A DNA stretch of 64,000 bases from positions 1 through 64,000 of the forward strand of contig CAVTLG010000014.1 of NCBI GenBank assembly GCA_963735495.1, written 5' to 3'. The DNA is from CAVTLG01 sp963735495 (GTDB taxonomy: Bacteria > Chloroflexota > Ktedonobacteria > Ktedonobacterales > Ktedonobacteraceae). The notes below the pieces were generated by a model, which searched no databases, had not been told where the DNA came from, and saw only the letters and a program-made list of their open reading frames with translations. Both the position numbers and the translations under genes were made by a program. Numbering within the stretch: the first letter of the stretch is position 1; each line of letters opens with the position of its first letter. Of the stretch, positions 63,258-64,000 are shown piece after piece.

Positions 63258-64000
63258 TCAGCGCGTTTTTTCTCCAATAATGCTCATAAAGGTGAAGACG
63301 CCGCGAAAATCTGGCTGATTCATGTCAATGAACATCTGTTGATACAACTGGTCGGCTTCCTCTTCTGTCAGCACTCCAGACATAATCCAGAGGAATTTAC
63401 TTTGTAGGAACGTTAATTCATAGTTATGATAGAAATCTTCCCAGCCAGGCGCCCCGGCAGAGAACTCAAGCGTATACGCCTGTGTATGTACGTGCAGATA
63501 CCCGGCCTTGCGCAGCAGGGAAGGGAGCATAGTGTGTAGTCCATAGCTACGGCCATCAACGGAGAAGCCGTAACCACGTTTCCACATCATTTTTGCTCCT
63601 GCCGCAAGCATGCGCTCGATAGCTGGACTTGTCGTCACCCCAAAATCCAATGGCTCAGTTAGTCGTAGGATACCTCCTGGTTGCACGATCCTGGTGCACT
63701 CGGCGATAAAAGGTACCCAGGCCACCCGGCGTAGTACACCAAAGAGGAAGCGCGCATTGACGAGATCGAAACTTGCATTGGAAAAATCAAGGAGGTTGGT
63801 AATATTCATCATGCCAAAGGATGCGTTGGCGATTCTTTGTGAGCATGCGCGGGCAATGGCGTAATCAATCATGATCCGACTGATGTCAACGCCGGCGACC
63901 TCGATATCGGGACGCTCATAAGCCGCATTTAGTACCCAGCCGCCAGGACCGCAGCCGAGATCCAGCACCTGCGCCGCCCCTGGTAGCTTTGGTAGATCTG
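63258..64000 (-). CDS. Class I SAM-dependent methyltransferase, partial
   Basis: At least 247 residues; the 5' end lies beyond the window. SAM-binding loop VLDLGCGPGGW, then VAGVDISRIMIDYA, FDLVNARFLFG, GGILRLTEPL. The C-terminal half (RKAGYLHVHTQAYTLEFSAG...) is the substrate side, unidentified. Frame stays open to 64000 with no plausible start before LPKLPGAAQ. Confidence 0.88.
   Translation of the reverse strand, partial: DLPKLPGAAQVLDLGCGPGGWVLNAAYERPDIEVAGVDISRIMIDYAIARACSQRIANASFGMMNITNLLDFSNASFDLVNARFLFGVLRRVAWVPFIAECTRIVQPGGILRLTEPLDFGVTTSPAIERMLAAGAKMMWKRGYGFSVDGRSYGLHTMLPSLLRKAGYLHVHTQAYTLEFSAGAPGWEDFYHNYELTFLQSKFLWIMSGVLTEEEADQLYQQMFIDMNQPDFRGVFTFMSIIGEKTR

Noticed and set aside
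1..64000. tRNA and rRNA genes
   Set aside because: The sequence was scanned by eye for tRNA T-arm and acceptor patterns and rRNA landmarks; none was convincing.

Overview
The window looks like chromosome from a soil-type, filament-forming Chloroflexota, most likely class Ktedonobacteria. This is inference from gene families, not from a marker gene. The signs are two NACHT ATPases with membrane segments or a sulfatase-modifying-type domain, a large Ser/Thr kinase-ATPase-TPR-LuxR fusion, a recombinase/HTH/DUF5372 module, a PadR regulator paired with a membrane protein, moderate GC, and many dispersed palindromic repeats. No rRNA or tRNA gene and no CRISPR array was seen.

Layout. 0-3.3 kb: a serine-recombinase mobile module on the minus strand, with a frameshifted recombinase and ATGA-coupled small genes. 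3.4-9.6 kb: two divergent NACHT genes separated by an AT-rich spacer; one ends beside a lectin-like fragment, the other is frameshifted and carries a Leu-Ala-Asp-Arg repeat. 9.6-16.2 kb: a Cache-domain receptor, a small excisionase-type HTH protein, a double-glycine-leader peptide with a Gly/Trp core behind three hairpins, and the kinase-LuxR fusion. 16.6-25.6 kb: housekeeping genes (pth, phosphoesterase, isomerase, Uma2 nuclease, D,D-carboxypeptidase, gatA, gatC, acylphosphatase, alcohol dehydrogenase). 25.8-28.4 kb: PadR/membrane-protein pair with a 43-bp palindrome at its promoter, then a consensus promoter with a duplicated operator and no gene behind it.

28.5-33.2 kb: MoxR-DUF58-transglutaminase operon. 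33.9-34.2 kb: an orphan unit with promoter, tiny ORF and strong terminator. 34.4-38.3 kb: ABC-2 exporter pair and two acetyltransferases. 38.5-39.2 kb: an IscB (OMEGA) locus in which the whole nuclease core is deleted in frame while the omega-RNA-like leader is kept. 39.2-41.6 kb: small membrane protein, MFS transporter, VOC protein, smpB. 42-46 kb: a lower-GC accessory stretch with two unknown proteins (one secreted), a lone TIR protein and a secreted cysteine-protease-like protein. 46.4-49.9 kb: MMPL exporter overlapped by a lipocalin-type lipoprotein. 50.4-64 kb: a disordered RG/N/Q-rich protein, radical SAM gene, polyprenyl synthase and menG (menaquinone pathway), Nudix, Mrp, HAD, DDN-type, thioredoxin-fold, cystathionine-synthase-type, BON and DUF4126 genes, and a methyltransferase running off the window.

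Two genome-wide traits stand out. A nested palindromic repeat (inner arms GGGTAGGGGCGT / ACGCCCCTACCC, sometimes with outer arms CTCTCCATCC / GGATGGAGAG) occurs at least six times, once expanded into 56-bp tandem units. Five genes carry single-base frameshifts in short homopolymers, which may be real decay or uncorrected sequencing errors.
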